In this document: in pieces, positions 33,176-45,595 of the stretch | Position numbering within the stretch: the first letter of the stretch is position 1 | How the letters are laid out: each line of letters begins with the position of its first letter | Source of the DNA: Blepharisma stoltei | Lineage: Eukaryota > Ciliophora > Heterotrichea > Heterotrichida > Blepharismidae | Direction: 5' to 3' | NCBI GenBank assembly: GCA_914767885.1 | Contig: CAJZBQ010000015.1 | Location: forward strand, 496,001 to 560,000 | Length of the DNA: 64,000 nucleotides | Translations under genes and position numbers: made by a program | The notes under the pieces: model-generated | The model's input: the letters and a program-made list of their open reading frames with translations, nothing else | Databases searched by the model: none | Told to the model about the DNA's origin: nothing

Positions 33176-34003
33176 ATGAGAATCGAAGAATCAAGCTCAG
33201 AGCTCTTATCATTTAACTCAATAAGCACTCAAGTATTATCCAATATATCTATAGAGCAATACAAAGAATTAAATACTGAATTTAAGACAAATAAAAACAA
33301 CGAGCTACTCAATAGAATGATACTAAGATTGCTAATAAAGAAGGTTGTTCCTGCAGGAATTAATAGGCCTCTTCATTTGATAATAAGCAAAATAATAGAC
33401 GAATTCATGTTTGATGAACTCGAATTTGCCTTATGGACTATTTACTTAGAAAATATATCATGAAAGAGGGCAAAAAATTGCAATGAAGACATTTTAAGGT
33501 TTGCAGCATTTAAAGCAAAACTAGAGCTCGATAATGCAGAACCATATTTCACACACTTATCTCAAAAATACCCAAATTTTAAACTAAGATACCAGAAATG
33601 AACTCAAAAAAATAAAAATATCTTTGCTGCTAGTATATCAGATATGAATAATAAATTCAAAGAGCTTACAGCAATAGCCGATCTGGACAAAGAACTAGAA
33701 GCTATAAATTTCGCATTTTTCTCAGAGTATATTATGAGACCTCCTGAGTTTAATTTCGAAGATGAAGCAGAATCCAATGAAGATATCGAAAATAGAAGCG
33801 GTTTTGATTTCCAATCATGCTCAGCTAAAAAATACATAAAAATCAATGATGAAATTGAAGAATCAGTAGATTTAACTAGCTTCAGAAGATCGTCAAGCAT
33901 TGAAGGGAGCACATCTTCAAGTGAAGACAATGATTCTGAGTTGCTTTATAGAAACTCACATTTAGATTGGGATCATTCTGTATCGAAAAAGGATAACTTT
34001 TAA
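33176..34003 (+). CDS. Lineage-specific family, member 1
   Basis: ATG at 33176 (MRIEESSSELLSFNSISTQ), TAA at 34001, with two TGA codons read as Trp (LENISWKRAKN, YQKWTQKNKN). It shares with 36118, 37967 and 42308 the block RMILRLLIKK...LHLIISKIIDEFM...ELEFALWTIYLENIS...FAAFKAKLELDN. The C-terminal half is acidic and Ser-rich (RRSSSIEGSTSSSEDNDSE). All four members lie on the plus strand within 10 kb. No known fold recognised; predicted mostly helical and soluble. Confidence 0.65.
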
Positions 34004-34092
34004 ATTATATTCTCAAGAAAATATAATTTAAATAAAGAGATTTTTAATATTATATAAATTATTAAAGCCTTCTAGTTCCAATCATATACTAA

Positions 34093-34396
34093 CTCCCCTC
34101 CGTGAGCGACAAATAAATTTGTGTGCTCACAGGCAGTTAATTTTTTTTTAAAATTCATATATAAATTTTCAAAATTTGAAAAAATTCCAATTCGTAAAAT
34201 TAATTTAATTTACAAAATTTATGTTTTAAAATGCAAGTGTTAAAAATTAAGCAGAATCAGCTAGAGATTTCATTATAAATAATTATCACTTATATTTTTT
34301 TATAAAACATTTTTATTCGCTGTGGAGGGTGAGTTTTTTGGGCAAAAAATTAGGAATTTTTTCTATGGTTTTGTTTGCTAACGGAGGGCAGAGTAA
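34093..34396. mobile_element. C-rich-ended MITE-like element, family A, decayed, intergenic
   Basis: TAA at 34090-34092 and 34394-34396. Left end CTCCCCTCCGTGAGCGACAA; right end CTAACGGAGGGCAGAG. The interior is shorter and more diverged than in the copies at 17353 and 30085. Confidence 0.7.
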
Positions 34397-34772
34397 GCGA
34401 ATAATTATATTATTCGTAAATTTCAAGCTAGCTTGTATGGTTTATAAATTCTAGTAGTATACTTTACTTTAGAAATTATGAAAAGTCTTATAGGAGCTTC
34501 TATGCTATAGCAAACCTGAATAAAATTTACGATTATTAGAAAATCATTTTATAAGGCTTCATAATATGATAGAAGAAATTATCATGGTTTAAACTTATTT
34601 CAATTTATAATTTATAAGATAATACCTCTAATTGTTTAAAGATCATATTTAAAGTTAAAAAGCAGATTTAATTTATATTTGATTATTAGGTTCATATTAG
34701 TCTTGGAAAATATGTTCATTTCCAAAATGATATCAGAAAAAAATGCTGATTATAAAAATATACTGAATTAAA

Positions 34773-34980
34773 ATGGTTTCTTCAAACAAAGATAAAATTC
34801 AAGAGATTTGAACACCAAAAGAAAGAATCTACTTATGAAAAGTTGAATTCTCAATACAAAATTATAGCCCATACCCCTAAATGAATTTCTCTATCAAGCA
34901 AGCTAAATTAGACGGAGGATGGATCTTGATGGACTCTATTAATCGACGAGCTGGATCTCATGGTCATGAAGGATTATAAT
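34773..34980 (+). pseudogene. Possible gene remnant with one internal TAA
   Basis: With TGA as Trp the frame reads MVSSNKDKIQEIWTPKERIY through YSPYP, TAA, then MNFSIKQAKLDGGWILMDSIN to a second TAA. Codon content looks coding, but no family is recognised and no intron or IES bridges the TAA. Confidence 0.3.
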
Positions 34981-36117
34981 GCCAAAAAATGGTTTAAGTG
35001 TGAACCAAGTTAGCAAGCAAGCGCATATATTTTTAATTTTTAAATTAAGATACCCTTTAGACTGGCATAGATAAATATCTTACTTATTTTTTACTGTTTT
35101 CTGTAGAATGCAGTTTCAAGCATGAAAATAATATCAATTTCAGTTGTCATATATAAAAGGGTATTCTATTTTAAGAATCTCCTAATAAGATTTCCATCTT
35201 TATATTCACATAAATAATCTAGTTTATGAGTAGCTTTGAAGAAGTGAGTAAAATTGCTAAAGTGCTGCAGGCTACTAAAAATAGAAATACCGATAGCTCA
35301 TAGATATACATTATGCAAGTGCTTAGTTAATTTCTATAATAATCTAATTTATAAGCGATTTGGAATTTGAAGTGAGTGAAATTGCTTGAATTGCTTCAAA
35401 AATCTCGAGATTATAAATACTACTAACTCTTGTGTCTTTAAATTACAGAAAATGCTCTGTTATTTCTATGACGATTTCAATATATCGGATTCTACAATAA
35501 ATTCATAAAAATAAGTCACTTGAAGATAATGAGGGAAATTCCAAGAGCTTCTAGAATTTTCGATAAGTCTTGTGTTCTGCATTATGCATAGTGCATAGCG
35601 TATTAGATTTTGTGCTATTAGACTTCAGAGTCCAATCCCAGCTTGAGCGATACATAATAGGCTCATGAACTTTTATCTGTAGTCATTATGAAATCACGAA
35701 GCAGTTAACATAAGTCAGAACCTATCAAATCTAAATCGCTTATAAAATAGATTAGTATAAATACAACAATGGAAATCTTCAAAGAAATGACTGAGCGCTT
35801 TGCATAATGTAGACTCTTAATAGCATGGATATTCTACTTTCAGTAGTACTGTAGGACTTCTAGAAATTCACTCACTTCAATCTTTGTCTTCCAGTCAATT
35901 ATTTTTGTGAATTTATTGTAGGAAGCCGATATTTTTTTGAATTATCATAGAAATGATTGAGCGCTTTGCATAATGTGGATGTCTATAATTTCTAAATAAT
36001 TTTACTCGCAAAGGCCCTACAGAACTCACTAATTTCGAGTTTCCAACTAAAAGCTAGTTTAAAAAATCTAAAGCGTCATTAATAGAAATTAATGGAAGGA
36101 CTCAGGTTTTAGAGCGA

Positions 36118-36849
36118 ATGATAAATCAGATATTACGAAAAATAATTGCTTCTTCAAGATCCGAAAGCCATTGTATACAAAGCGAATTTAACAGAATAGT
36201 AAAAGATTTAATGATAAATGCGTTTGAATTAGCGCTCTGGGCACTTTATTTAGAAAAATTGCCATTTAGAAAATTAAATAAAATTGAAGAAGAGTTACTT
36301 ATATTTTCGGTTTTTAAAGCAAAATCAGAGTTAGTTGATGATATACAGCCATATTTTCCATTTTTGGCACAGAAAAGACCTGAATTCAAAAATAAATATT
36401 TAAGATGGGCTTTAGCAAATAAAAAGATCTTGGTTTACACATCTAATGAAATAAATGATAAATTCAAAAAGCTTGCAAATACTGCCTATATTGATGAAAG
36501 TTTTCCAGATAATATCAATATAAACTGTATAGGCGATGCCTATAAAGAGCTGATTCTTACTTCAAGTCTAACAACTTTTCCTAATCTTATAGCTTATCTC
36601 AATGAGAATGAGTATGCGAGATATAAAATAAAAGAATACTTAGCAAGTTCCATGTCCTCGAAAAGGCATAAAATTCAACAAGATATAGAACCAAATCAAT
36701 ATGAAGAAAAATATTATTTTGAAATTGAAGGCCAGGTTTTTGTTCTTGAAGTTATAAAGCAAATAAAAGAAGAAAAAGAAGTTTTATTGTTCAAAATCAA
36801 AGGAGGAAGAAATAAAAGTGTTAAATCAAGGAATTTAATACAATCATGA
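36118..36849 (+). CDS. Lineage-specific family, member 2 (N-terminus short or lost)
   Basis: ATG at 36118 (MINQILRKIIASSRSESHC). In-frame sequence just upstream (INGRTQVLERM) matches the GRPELTERM block of the other members, so the original start lay further 5' and a TAG now precedes it. Shared blocks: IVKDLMINAFELALWALYLEK and FSVFKAKSELVD. The C-terminal half diverges and ends basic (KIKGGRNKSVKSRN). It may be functional with the internal ATG or a 5'-truncated copy. Confidence 0.55.
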   Translation: MINQILRKIIASSRSESHCIQSEFNRIVKDLMINAFELALWALYLEKLPFRKLNKIEEELLIFSVFKAKSELVDDIQPYFPFLAQKRPEFKNKYLRWALANKKILVYTSNEINDKFKKLANTAYIDESFPDNININCIGDAYKELILTSSLTTFPNLIAYLNENEYARYKIKEYLASSMSSKRHKIQQDIEPNQYEEKYYFEIEGQVFVLEVIKQIKEEKEVLLFKIKGGRNKSVKSRNLIQS

Positions 36850-37966
36850 TTAAATATCAAAAAATTATAAATATTGAGAATTACATAAGAGTGAGATTAA
36901 TTATTATGGAGTTTTTACAATAAATTAATTTTATTATGTTCAAGTATGATTCCAAGGTTTTATTAAGAAGAATTTAATTAATTTCAAATTTATTTCTTAA
37001 AATTTAGATTTTATCGGGCGGTATATGGAAGCTATAGTCAAATAATTTTAGAAGAATTAAATTAATTTTTTTGGATTTTATTATCTAATTTTTAAGTATG
37101 TAAAAATGCATCATAATGATATATTTTATTTTAAATCTTAAAAAAATTAGCAATCTGCATTTTATGCTTAACAAAGTTTCAAAAAATAACTAAGAAGAAT
37201 TCAATTACTTATTATTAAAAAAATATTTGATTAAGCTATTTTTGAAAAGAATTATGTCAGTATTAAATTAGAATGATATCTTAATTTTTGATAGATGGAT
37301 AAAATGCAAATAATTAATTTTATAAAATAGCTGTATAATTTTCCTGAATATGAATTTCAAAATTTTCATTAAAATATTAATAATTCTTGACTTAAAAATC
37401 GATTGATAATATTTGATCAATAAATGCTAAGTTTTATTTTTAAATAAGAATTACTACAAAATTCTTCATGTTCGCATTACGTCAAGATTTAATATAGAAT
37501 AAAATTAAGATAAGATATTAGAAGAGCGTTTTGATTGTTATGAACAATAAGCGATAATCTCAATTGATCACAGTAAAATTTGAATATTGATGAAATATGC
37601 ATTGCTAATAAAATGGAACAAATAGGTATTTAATAAAGAGCCAAAAGAGACTATTATATAATCATTAGAAGAAAAGCAAGCATTTCAAAGTTATAAATTA
37701 TTAAAGTAATTCTTAGCAATTAGACTTCGATCTGCCTTATCAAAAGGACACTTTTGTTGCTTAAACTAATGAATTATTCTATACAAATTTTAATTCGTGG
37801 TTCTAGCAGGAAGTTACAAATATTTACTTATTTAAAAGTAATTTTTTATCTAAATATCTGTTAATCACTTAATTTTTATTTGCTTTTAAATCCTGATAAT
37901 TCCATTATTTTACCATTTTGAATAGTTATAACCAGATTATAAAAATAAAAGATCAAGATAAAAGAA
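36850..37966. other. AT-rich intergenic region
   Basis: About 1.1 kb with no frame, repeat boundary or RNA gene that I can support. Confidence 0.4.
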
Positions 37967-38842
37967 ATGAGCTACAGCAGCCTCTCAAATTATAATAATC
38001 TTTTATTAACGCCACTTAAAAACTCAATTGCAGCTCAAGAAACTCATCCTGAAGAAGACACAATAAATTCTTTAAAAATCTACTATGCATTGAACCACCA
38101 ATTTAAGGTGCTAGGAAGGTCAGAATTAACAGAGCGAATGATTCGGCGTATCACAAAATGTGATTATATTCCAAAGGACTTTCAAGCAAGACCTTTATAT
38201 ATTAACTTATCAGGAATTATTGATGAGCTTATGCTAACTGAATTAGAGATTGCTCTGTGAGCAATTTACTTAGAAAATTTAGTATGGAAAAACCTTGATA
38301 CTTACACAGAGCAGCTTCTTTTATTTTCAGCATACAAGGCAAAACAGTATTTCAACGGAAATAGCGTTGAGCCGTATCTTATGTATCTCAAGGCAAAGAT
38401 AGGGAATTTTGAAGAAAATTTTAAATCTTGGCTCATAAAATATGAGGATGGATTTAAAGTAAATTTAAGAATGATTAATGAAAAATTGAATATGCTAAAA
38501 ATAGTCAAAGATGCTGAAAGCGATTATTGCTCGCTAGATTATAACTATTATGTTGACGTGATTTTATTGAAGGCAGTTCCTTATGCAGATAGAGGAGAGC
38601 AAAGAGCTATATTAAAGCCTGTTGAAAGAAGAAAAAACGAAGAACTTATGGATAAAAAAACTAAAAGGCAAACACCAATGAAAATACAAACTGAAAAGAT
38701 AAATATGAAAAAGAAGAAAATTGAAAAAGATTCTATAAGCAGCATAAATTATACAGAAAATGATCCTGATATAGCAAAAATTGAAAAGTTCTGTGATGGT
38801 TTGATAGATTACAATGACCTGAACCCTGATGATTTTAAATAA
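37967..38842 (+). CDS. Lineage-specific family, member 3
   Basis: ATG at 37967 (MSYSSLSNYNNLLLTPLKN), TAA at 38840, about 291 residues with one TGA read as Trp (EIALWAIYLENLVWK). Strongly similar to member 4 (42308) across the whole length: GRSELTERMIRRI, LYINLSGIIDELM, FSAYKAKQYFNGNS, YNYYVDVILLKAVPYADR, and the acidic end KIEKFCDGLIDYNDLNPDDF. The region before the end is Lys-rich and probably disordered. Unknown function. Confidence 0.7.
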
Positions 38843-39547
38843 ATTATTAGGATTATATAATTAAAGCTATTAAGATTAATTCATTCTTTATTCGATTTTT
38901 CTTATTTTTATGCTTTGAATTTTCTTTGTAATTATCCGTTTGATCAATTTTAATGCTGGACTCAAAAATATCTGAGACTAAATTTTTACAGAATTTATTT
39001 GTTCCATTAAAATTGTGCTTGATAAACTACTAGAATAAAGAAATAATACAAGACATAGCTATTAGCTGATATAATATTGCTGATTTTCTTAATAGAAAAA
39101 AATTTGATTATTATAATTTGAATTATAATTCTCGAAATGTTTGTTAATTAAAAGAAGAAGTGATTTTTTGAAAAATATTATTTATTAACCAATATCAAAA
39201 TATTATAAAAATTTCACCAAAAAATGCATTTTTGTAGGTCCTGAAAATGTGAAACTGTATTCACAGTACAAATTCGCACTAAACAGAGCTCTTTATAGAA
39301 GAAATTTCCTTTTTTCTCCACATTTCAATGCTTAATAAAAATATTTTCGATTAAATCAAGTATGTCACTGTGTATAAAAGCGAATTGCAATTTATATCTT
39401 GAATCATATATTTTTCATTGAAAATTTAGGTTATTTAATAAATCATTATCTCTAATATAAAACTGATTCCTCATAAATGTACCTATTTAATTTTTTATGA
39501 TTAGTAGCTCAAGAGATTTAATGAGACTTATTTATTAAACCACTTAA
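38843..39547. other. AT-rich intergenic region between convergent genes
   Basis: About 700 bp, very AT-rich; no supported feature. Confidence 0.4.
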
Positions 39548-40525
39548 TTAAGGCAGCTCAATAAATGACTTTTGGTTCAAATTAAACTTGTAACGACAAA
39601 TTTTGGTATCGCCACTAATACCCGCAATGTTTATTTCTCCTTTGTTGTATGTCAGATAAACTTGATAAAGACTAAAATTTATTATTGATTTTGATATTCG
39701 TCTCCAGACAAACTCATTTGAAACTTCGCTTTCATAGACTGATCCATTTATTTCAGTTAAATACATTCTCTCTGAATTAATTAGGATTTTTATTTTATAT
39801 GCTTCAAAGTCATAAGGAATTGTGGAGAAAGACTCAATATCAATTGAATATATCAAAACATTTTTATTATTCCATCCAGAAATCAAAATATTCCTATTAA
39901 ATATTATACTATGACATCAGTAATCATGTTGCGGAAGTGGGCTTAATTTGATTCATCGGTTTTCATTCAAATCAAATCTCTCTGATAGAGTTAAAGCTTC
40001 ACCACATTCATTATATCCTCCAAAGCAGTAAATATTATGATCGAAATAGATAGTTGATGAACTATAGCATTGAGTTCCAGATGGCAGCTGCCGAACTCTA
40101 GAATTCTCATCGATTATTAATGAAATCCCAGAGCAAGAGCCATTGCCAAAACAAAATAAATTACCATTCGGCAGTTGAGCAATGCATGTGAATAGGTTTA
40201 GCGGCTCAGGAGTCTCTATAATCTTTAATTCTTCAGTTTGATTTTCTGTATCATAAATAATCAAATTAGTCCTGTAATTATCATCTACAATAGTATAAAG
40301 AGATGCTTTTTTGTGATAAGCATTAACATAATCTTGATAAGCTTGCTGAAGAAGTGGATCATAAATGCAGGCATCTTTTCCGTAGATTGTGCAGATTCTT
40401 CTAAAGTCTTTCTCTAATTCTGGGTCAATTGGCTTATTTAAAACTTCAGATCTCTTGTCTCTTAATTCTTTAACGATCTTTTGGGTTTTTACAGCTTCAT
40501 TATTTTTGATTAGCTCTCAAGACAT
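39548..40525 (-). CDS. Kelch-repeat protein
   Basis: ATG at 40525 (MSWELIKNNEAVKTQKIV; codon 3 is TGA read as Trp), stop at 39548, about 325 residues and no interruption. Kelch-type blades are visible: LPNGNLFCFGNGSCSG, STIYFDHNIYCFGGYNECGE followed by SERFDLNENRWIKLSPLP, and ILISGWNNKNVLIYSIDIES. The N-terminal 80 residues are helical. Kelch propellers mediate protein contacts, often as adaptors or actin binders; the partner is unknown. The only gene on the minus strand within the lineage-specific family cluster. Confidence 0.7.
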
Positions 40526-42307
40526 GCTAATTATTTTATTATTAATCATGGGGCTTCACTTTCTGATTTGAGCTTACTCTTTTTCCTCCAGTATTTTAGC
40601 TCTCTGTATTCTCGTTTATTAATGTTAAAATAGAGTCCTTGTCGTTGCTAACTCATCATTTTTGAAACCTATGGCCTTTTTATACTCTTTTTAGCTGGTT
40701 TTATAGTTTTATTGCACTCTTCTAGAGTATTTTTTATATTAGAAAATTTGCAATCTCAAATTTATCTTTAATGAGGTATCCAATCATTTTCTTAATTATT
40801 TAAAGTATTCAAGTTTTGATATGCTTGAAAGAATATTCCTTAGAATTTTTAATATATTTGATTAGTCACTTAAAGGAACTAACTTAAGCCAGCACTTCTG
40901 TGCTTTCTCTCACTTCGATTCTTTATTTTCCAAATTGCTTATGAATTGATCATTTTATATGAATATAAACATGGAAATATTATTAACAGAGCCCTTTTAT
41001 AGTAATTGTGAAAGCTAATTTTTAGATTAATTTACTTTATTTTGCCAAGCTTAATGCTATTCATCATGATTATAAAAAATTGAAGTGAAGCAATGATTAA
41101 ATTAATTTAAAATACATGAAAGTTTATTTAAAATTTGAGTATGATATAAAATGTAAAATAGCAAGTCTACTCAACGAGTTGCATTTCCAATGAGTTCTAA
41201 AATATTAAGATGGATGGATTTAAGCTAGATTTAAAATCGAGAAATTGAATATGTTGAAAGTAGTCAAAGAAGTGAGAGCTTTATTTTTTTTAAATTATAA
41301 TTATTGCATTGGTCTATTTTATTGTCTTCGATATTATATACAGATAGAGTTGATCAAGTAGCTATGCTAAAATTTGCAGAAAAAATAAAGATAAAATTGC
41401 TAAAAAACAAAACAAAAAATAGAATTATTGAAAGAAAACTAAAGCTAAGTAAAAAGAAATAAAGATTGAAAATAATCCATAAACAATATAGATCCTGCAT
41501 ATAAATTAGTGATGGTTTGATAGATTACAATGCCCTGAATCCTGAAGTGTTTTACCAAATATTAAGTAAAATAATCATTCTTTATTAAATACTTTGTCAA
41601 TTTTTTTAAAATAAAATGTGCAAATTTAATAGTAAAAACTTTAAATAATTATAATAATATATTTTGGAGAATTTATTTGCTGCATCAAAAATTATGCTAG
41701 ATAAATTCATGAAATAAGAAAATAAGCTAAGAATATGATTATAGTTTGTCTAAAGCTTATTTTTAACGTTAAATAAATTAATTACAAAAATTTTGGATTT
41801 TATCAGCCATTGTTCTATACTGTAGGCAGTATCTCTAAACTTATCATATTCAAACTATTAATATCTAAAGCAAGCTAGAAGAGTTTTAAAGCGATTTTGA
41901 GTTAATAAATGAATAAATCCAAGATTTTATTCTAAACTAGACAAAAAATTACATAAGAATTTATAAGATTATTTTTGGTTTTTTTTACATTTATTTTAAT
42001 TTTAATTGAAATGTTCAATATAAGGCATAATCAACTAGGCTATATCTAATCTTTAAATATCCTGCTATAATTTTTTAGCCACATTTCTTTAACTTATAGC
42101 AGCTTTAATTATTTTTTAGATCAATCCACGAGTCACTGTCGTATATAAAACGCTAATTCTTAAAGCTATTTGTATTTTAATATATAAAATACTTCAATTT
42201 CAATAAAATTACGTCTAAAAACATAATGTCTAATTAATTCCAAATTAAATGCGCTTAATGACCATTTTTAAATCATTAATAAATTAGTTCATTAAGTATA
42301 TTTAACA
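40526..42307. other. AT-rich spacer holding a decayed family member
   Basis: Mostly featureless AT-rich DNA. The segment 41180-41575 is a degraded copy of the local gene family; nothing else supported. Confidence 0.45.
41180..41575 (+). pseudogene. Pseudogene of the lineage-specific family
   Basis: Parallels member 3 (38440-38842): GATGGATTTAAG, GAAATTGAATATG..AAAGTAGTCAAAGA, AATTATAATTATTGC and GATGGTTTGATAGATTACAA then GCCCTGAATCCTGA occur in the same order. Frames are broken by many indels and stops. Only the C-terminal half survives. Confidence 0.7.
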
Positions 42308-43222
42308 ATGAATCAAGCGGAATTTTCAACGGTTTGTCACCCGCTCTCAGATTTTTTTGAAAACTCAAATAGAATGAATAACTCTTTGAAAGATAGCAAA
42401 ATTGCTGGCTTATTTAAGATCTACAACTCAATGAATCACCAATTTAAACTTATTGGAAGACCAGAGCTCACAGAAAGAATGCTCAGGCGAATCATGATGA
42501 GCGAAAGCATCTCTCGAGACTTCCAAATAAAACCGCTTTACGTTAACTTGTCGGGAATAATCGATGAGCTTATGATGAGTGAGATCGAAATAGCGCTCTG
42601 GGCAATTTATTTAGAAAATATAGTTTGGAAAAAGTTTGATACTTTCTCTGAACAGGTTTTATTATTTTCGGCCTATAAGGCGAAATTATATTTAAATGGG
42701 AATAGCATTAAACCAATCAAAGTTTATTTAATGGCAAAAATTGATGGCTTTCAAAAAAATTTTAAGCAATGGCATCAGCAATATGAAGATAAATTTGATA
42801 TTGAGCTTAAAGAAATTAACAGTAAATTTAACTACTTAAAAAAGTTTAAAGGTGCAGAAATTGATTACGGAACGTTGAGCTACAACTATTATGTTGATGT
42901 GATATTACTAAGTGCAATACCATATGCAGAAAGGAAGGGAAAAGAAATTTTAAAGATTAAAGAAGACTCTAGCGAAGACAACGATAAGACACACAAAAAT
43001 TCAAAGCTAATTAAAAAGGCTAAGAAGGAGAATCCTATAAAACATCCACAAGAACCAAGGAAAATAATAAAAATCGAAAAATCTGATAAAGCAGTAGCTT
43101 TTAACAATACTATCAGAGAAGAAAAGCATGATCCTGAAATAGAAAAAATCGAGAGATTCTGCGATGGTTTATTACAAAACGATGATCTTAATCCTGATGA
43201 TTTTCTTAACAGCTTTAAATAA
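42308..43222 (+). CDS. Lineage-specific family, member 4
   Basis: ATG at 42308 (MNQAEFSTVCHPLSDFFEN), TAA at 43220, 304 residues with no interruption and no TGA needed. Blocks shared with member 3: GRPELTERMLRRIMMSES, PLYVNLSGIIDELMMSEIEI, ALWAIYLENIVWKKFDT, SYNYYVDVILLSAIPYAER, EKIERFCDGLLQNDDLNPDD. The best reference copy of the family because it is uninterrupted. Conserved helical core, Lys-rich linker, conserved acidic tail. No known domain recognised. Confidence 0.72.
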   Translation: MNQAEFSTVCHPLSDFFENSNRMNNSLKDSKIAGLFKIYNSMNHQFKLIGRPELTERMLRRIMMSESISRDFQIKPLYVNLSGIIDELMMSEIEIALWAIYLENIVWKKFDTFSEQVLLFSAYKAKLYLNGNSIKPIKVYLMAKIDGFQKNFKQWHQQYEDKFDIELKEINSKFNYLKKFKGAEIDYGTLSYNYYVDVILLSAIPYAERKGKEILKIKEDSSEDNDKTHKNSKLIKKAKKENPIKHPQEPRKIIKIEKSDKAVAFNNTIREEKHDPEIEKIERFCDGLLQNDDLNPDDFLNSFK

Positions 43223-43890
43223 CCTTAATCTTATAAGACTGTATTATAAAATAATTTTTAGGGAAGTTGGACATTCTTCAATATAGAGAATAAGATTTTG
43301 GGATTAAATAAAATTCAGGAATTAATATCATTAGAAAATCTTCTAAAATAAAATATTGCAAGAATCGAGAGAACTTAACTCTAATTTTTGAAGATTTTTT
43401 TAGCATGAATATTGAATATGTGAAAATAAAATAAATTATTTGCTTAATAGATTAAAAAAGAGTAAAATAGTTTATTTCTAATGAGTTATCTTCACAATAT
43501 TACTTAGGAAAGTCCAGCTAATATATTAGGAAAAATAATAAGAAATAATTAATTATTACTATATCTATAAATAAACCTATAGCTAGCCTTAATAAATTAG
43601 CTTGAGCAGTTTTTTTTCTTCTTTTTTGATACAGAAATTAGTAGCCTCCCTTTGAAATAATCTTTGGATTCAATATTTTCATCTTTGATGGGCTAAATTG
43701 AAAGTAAGCGAAGTAAGAAAATTTCAAAAATTAGCCTATATTAGCTTGGATCAATAAGTAAAATATGATAGCTTAATAAAAAATAGTCTTTCTTGGTATT
43801 GAGTGGGAGTAAATATAAATAAAGCTTGAGTTTTTACCAGAATCTCTAGAATAAAATATAATTGATTATATTTTGATTACGTTATTACCA
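43223..43890. other. AT-rich intergenic region
   Basis: Between convergent genes; no supported feature. Confidence 0.4.
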
Positions 43891-45021
43891 CTATTTATTA
43901 GGCTTAGGCTTTACTGTTCTCCTTCTCCTTTTAATTACAACTGCATTTAGATCAACATTAATGGCTTTTTTATCAATTTCTTTTTCTTCTACAATAGGCT
44001 TATTAAGGCTTTTATATTGATTTAATTTTTCATCCATCTGTTCTCTTAAAGACTTTTCTGGGACTTTTTTTAAAATTTCTTCCTTTTTCTGATTCCAAAC
44101 TTTCATAATACTCTGCGCCTTAATTTTTATTTCTCCTTCGCTTCCTGCAGCAATTTTTTGAACAACTTCTATTAAAGGACTCATTCATTTTATCAATGTT
44201 TTATTTAATTTTTCTGGAAAATTATCAGCAATTCTTCTAAGATCAGCTGAAACCTGCTTTGCTGCATTATTCACAAAGTTTTTGCCTAAACTTTCATGTA
44301 TTCTTTCTCAATCTTCTCCTGGGTACAGCAATAAATATTTGCTGTTTTTTCATTTTTTAATCAATTTTTGAGCAATCTCATAAAGATCACCTTTTCATCC
44401 ATAGGATTTCAAGATTTTGATCAGATTTGTATCCGAAATTATTTTCATCGATTCTTGGTCAAATGGATCAAAAATGCTATCAAATGCATTTAAAATTTTT
44501 GCCCCCTTGCTTGGGTTTGTATGGAGCTCATCAATTAGCATAATAATGTTTTCATGGTTTTTTTCAAGAGCGCAATATGTGTCTTTTTCAATAACTTCTT
44601 CTTGAGATTCACTGGAAGATTCTGTAGCAAACAAAGATTGAGAGCTCTCTGAGTCGAAAGAAGACTCGCTTTCAGAGGAGCATTCATTGCTTTGAGAGTT
44701 TTTTCTGTTTTTCAGAATTTGTGAATCATCATTTTTTGGCTTTTTATTCGAAAATTTATGCTTTCTTAGCCTTTTACGAGGAAACTTATCTTCTAGGCTT
44801 TCAAATTTGGTTTCTTCAACTGATTTATCAAGCTCTTCAGTTTGTTTTAATTTTACTCTTACAGGTACTGATAAATATTTAGATTTAATGAATTTATAGC
44901 TAGTTTGAGGATTAGAGTTGATTTCATTGATATTTAAAACTTTTCCATCATCAGAGTATTGGTATTGGGTTTTTAAATCTTGAGAAGGTTGTTTTGAGCT
45001 AGAAGAATGAATAGTTTCCAT
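43891..45021 (-). CDS. TFIIS-N/LW-domain-like nuclear protein
   Basis: ATG at 45021 (METIHSSSSKQPSQDLKTQ), stop at 43891, about 376 residues with four TGA codons read as Trp. The N-terminal half is disordered with a basic patch (FPRKRLRKHKFSNKKPKND) and a Ser/Glu run (SNECSSESESSFDSESSQS). The middle has a helical region, IKILKSYGWKGDLYEIAQKL followed by IKKWKNSK, which resembles the TFIIS N-terminal/LW bundle used by elongation factors. The C-terminus is basic (VVIKRRRRTVKPKPNK). Role in transcription elongation is an inference. Confidence 0.5.
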
Positions 45022-45262
45022 TTAATCAATATGGGGGTTTAATAAGAAAATTAAAGAAATAAAATATAACGAAAATACAAAAATTGAACAATCAATAAAA
45101 AATATAATTTTTTAATTAAAAATTATTTTACAGTTAAATGAGTTTGAAGTCCCTAAAAGAGGCTTATAAGAAAATATTGATGAAGATTTCTTGCTAATTT
45201 TATTCTTGCCTCTTATATATTAGCAAAAATGTTTTTTGAGGTTTCTAAATTTTATAAAATAA

Positions 45263-45325
45263 TATAGAATTTTTCCCATAGATGGCGCTGTTTGCCCTTG
45301 ATTTGGCCACTGAGAAAATTCTATA
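45263..45325. other. Candidate short IES, 63 bp, intergenic
   Basis: Ends TATAGAATTTTTCCCA and (reverse-complement) TATAGAATTTTCTCAG, the same end type as the two palindromic IESs at 14473 and 14934 (TATAGAAATTTCCC). GC-richer centre. It cannot be tested by reading frame because it is intergenic. Confidence 0.45.
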
Positions 45326-45595
45326 TTCAGATTTTGAAAATCTATAATAAAAGAAAGTCATTATGATCCGTAAAATTTCCCCCAAAATATATATATTGTT
45401 AAAGAAATGTAAAGCCTATAACTAGAAAAAGGCTCAAACTGTCTCCATATACTGACACCCATGAATTTCAGAACTTCTAAAGGAAATGTAAATCTCCATT
45501 CATAAATGAGTAATTTAAACCATAAAACCTTATACTTTAGTGAACTTTGAAAACAAACCAAAACTCTCAATATCCTATTCAAATAGCATTAATAT

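Larger units (their letters stand above)
34004..36117. other. AT-rich spacer with a family A element and short repeats
   Basis: Contains a decayed family A element (34093-34396) and a broken open frame at 34773-34980 (MVSSNKDKIQEIWTPKERIY, then TAA, then MNFSIKQAKLDGGWILMDS). Diverged short repeats also occur, such as GAGCGCTTTGCATAATGT at about 35791 and 35959 and GAAGTGAGTRAAATTGC at about 35243 and 35379. No intact gene seen. Confidence 0.45.

Noticed and set aside
45361-45582. 73-codon hydrophobic minus-strand frame
   Set aside because: Starts 13 bp from the MCMBP start and ends near a candidate IES; no similarity and AT-biased hydrophobic composition.
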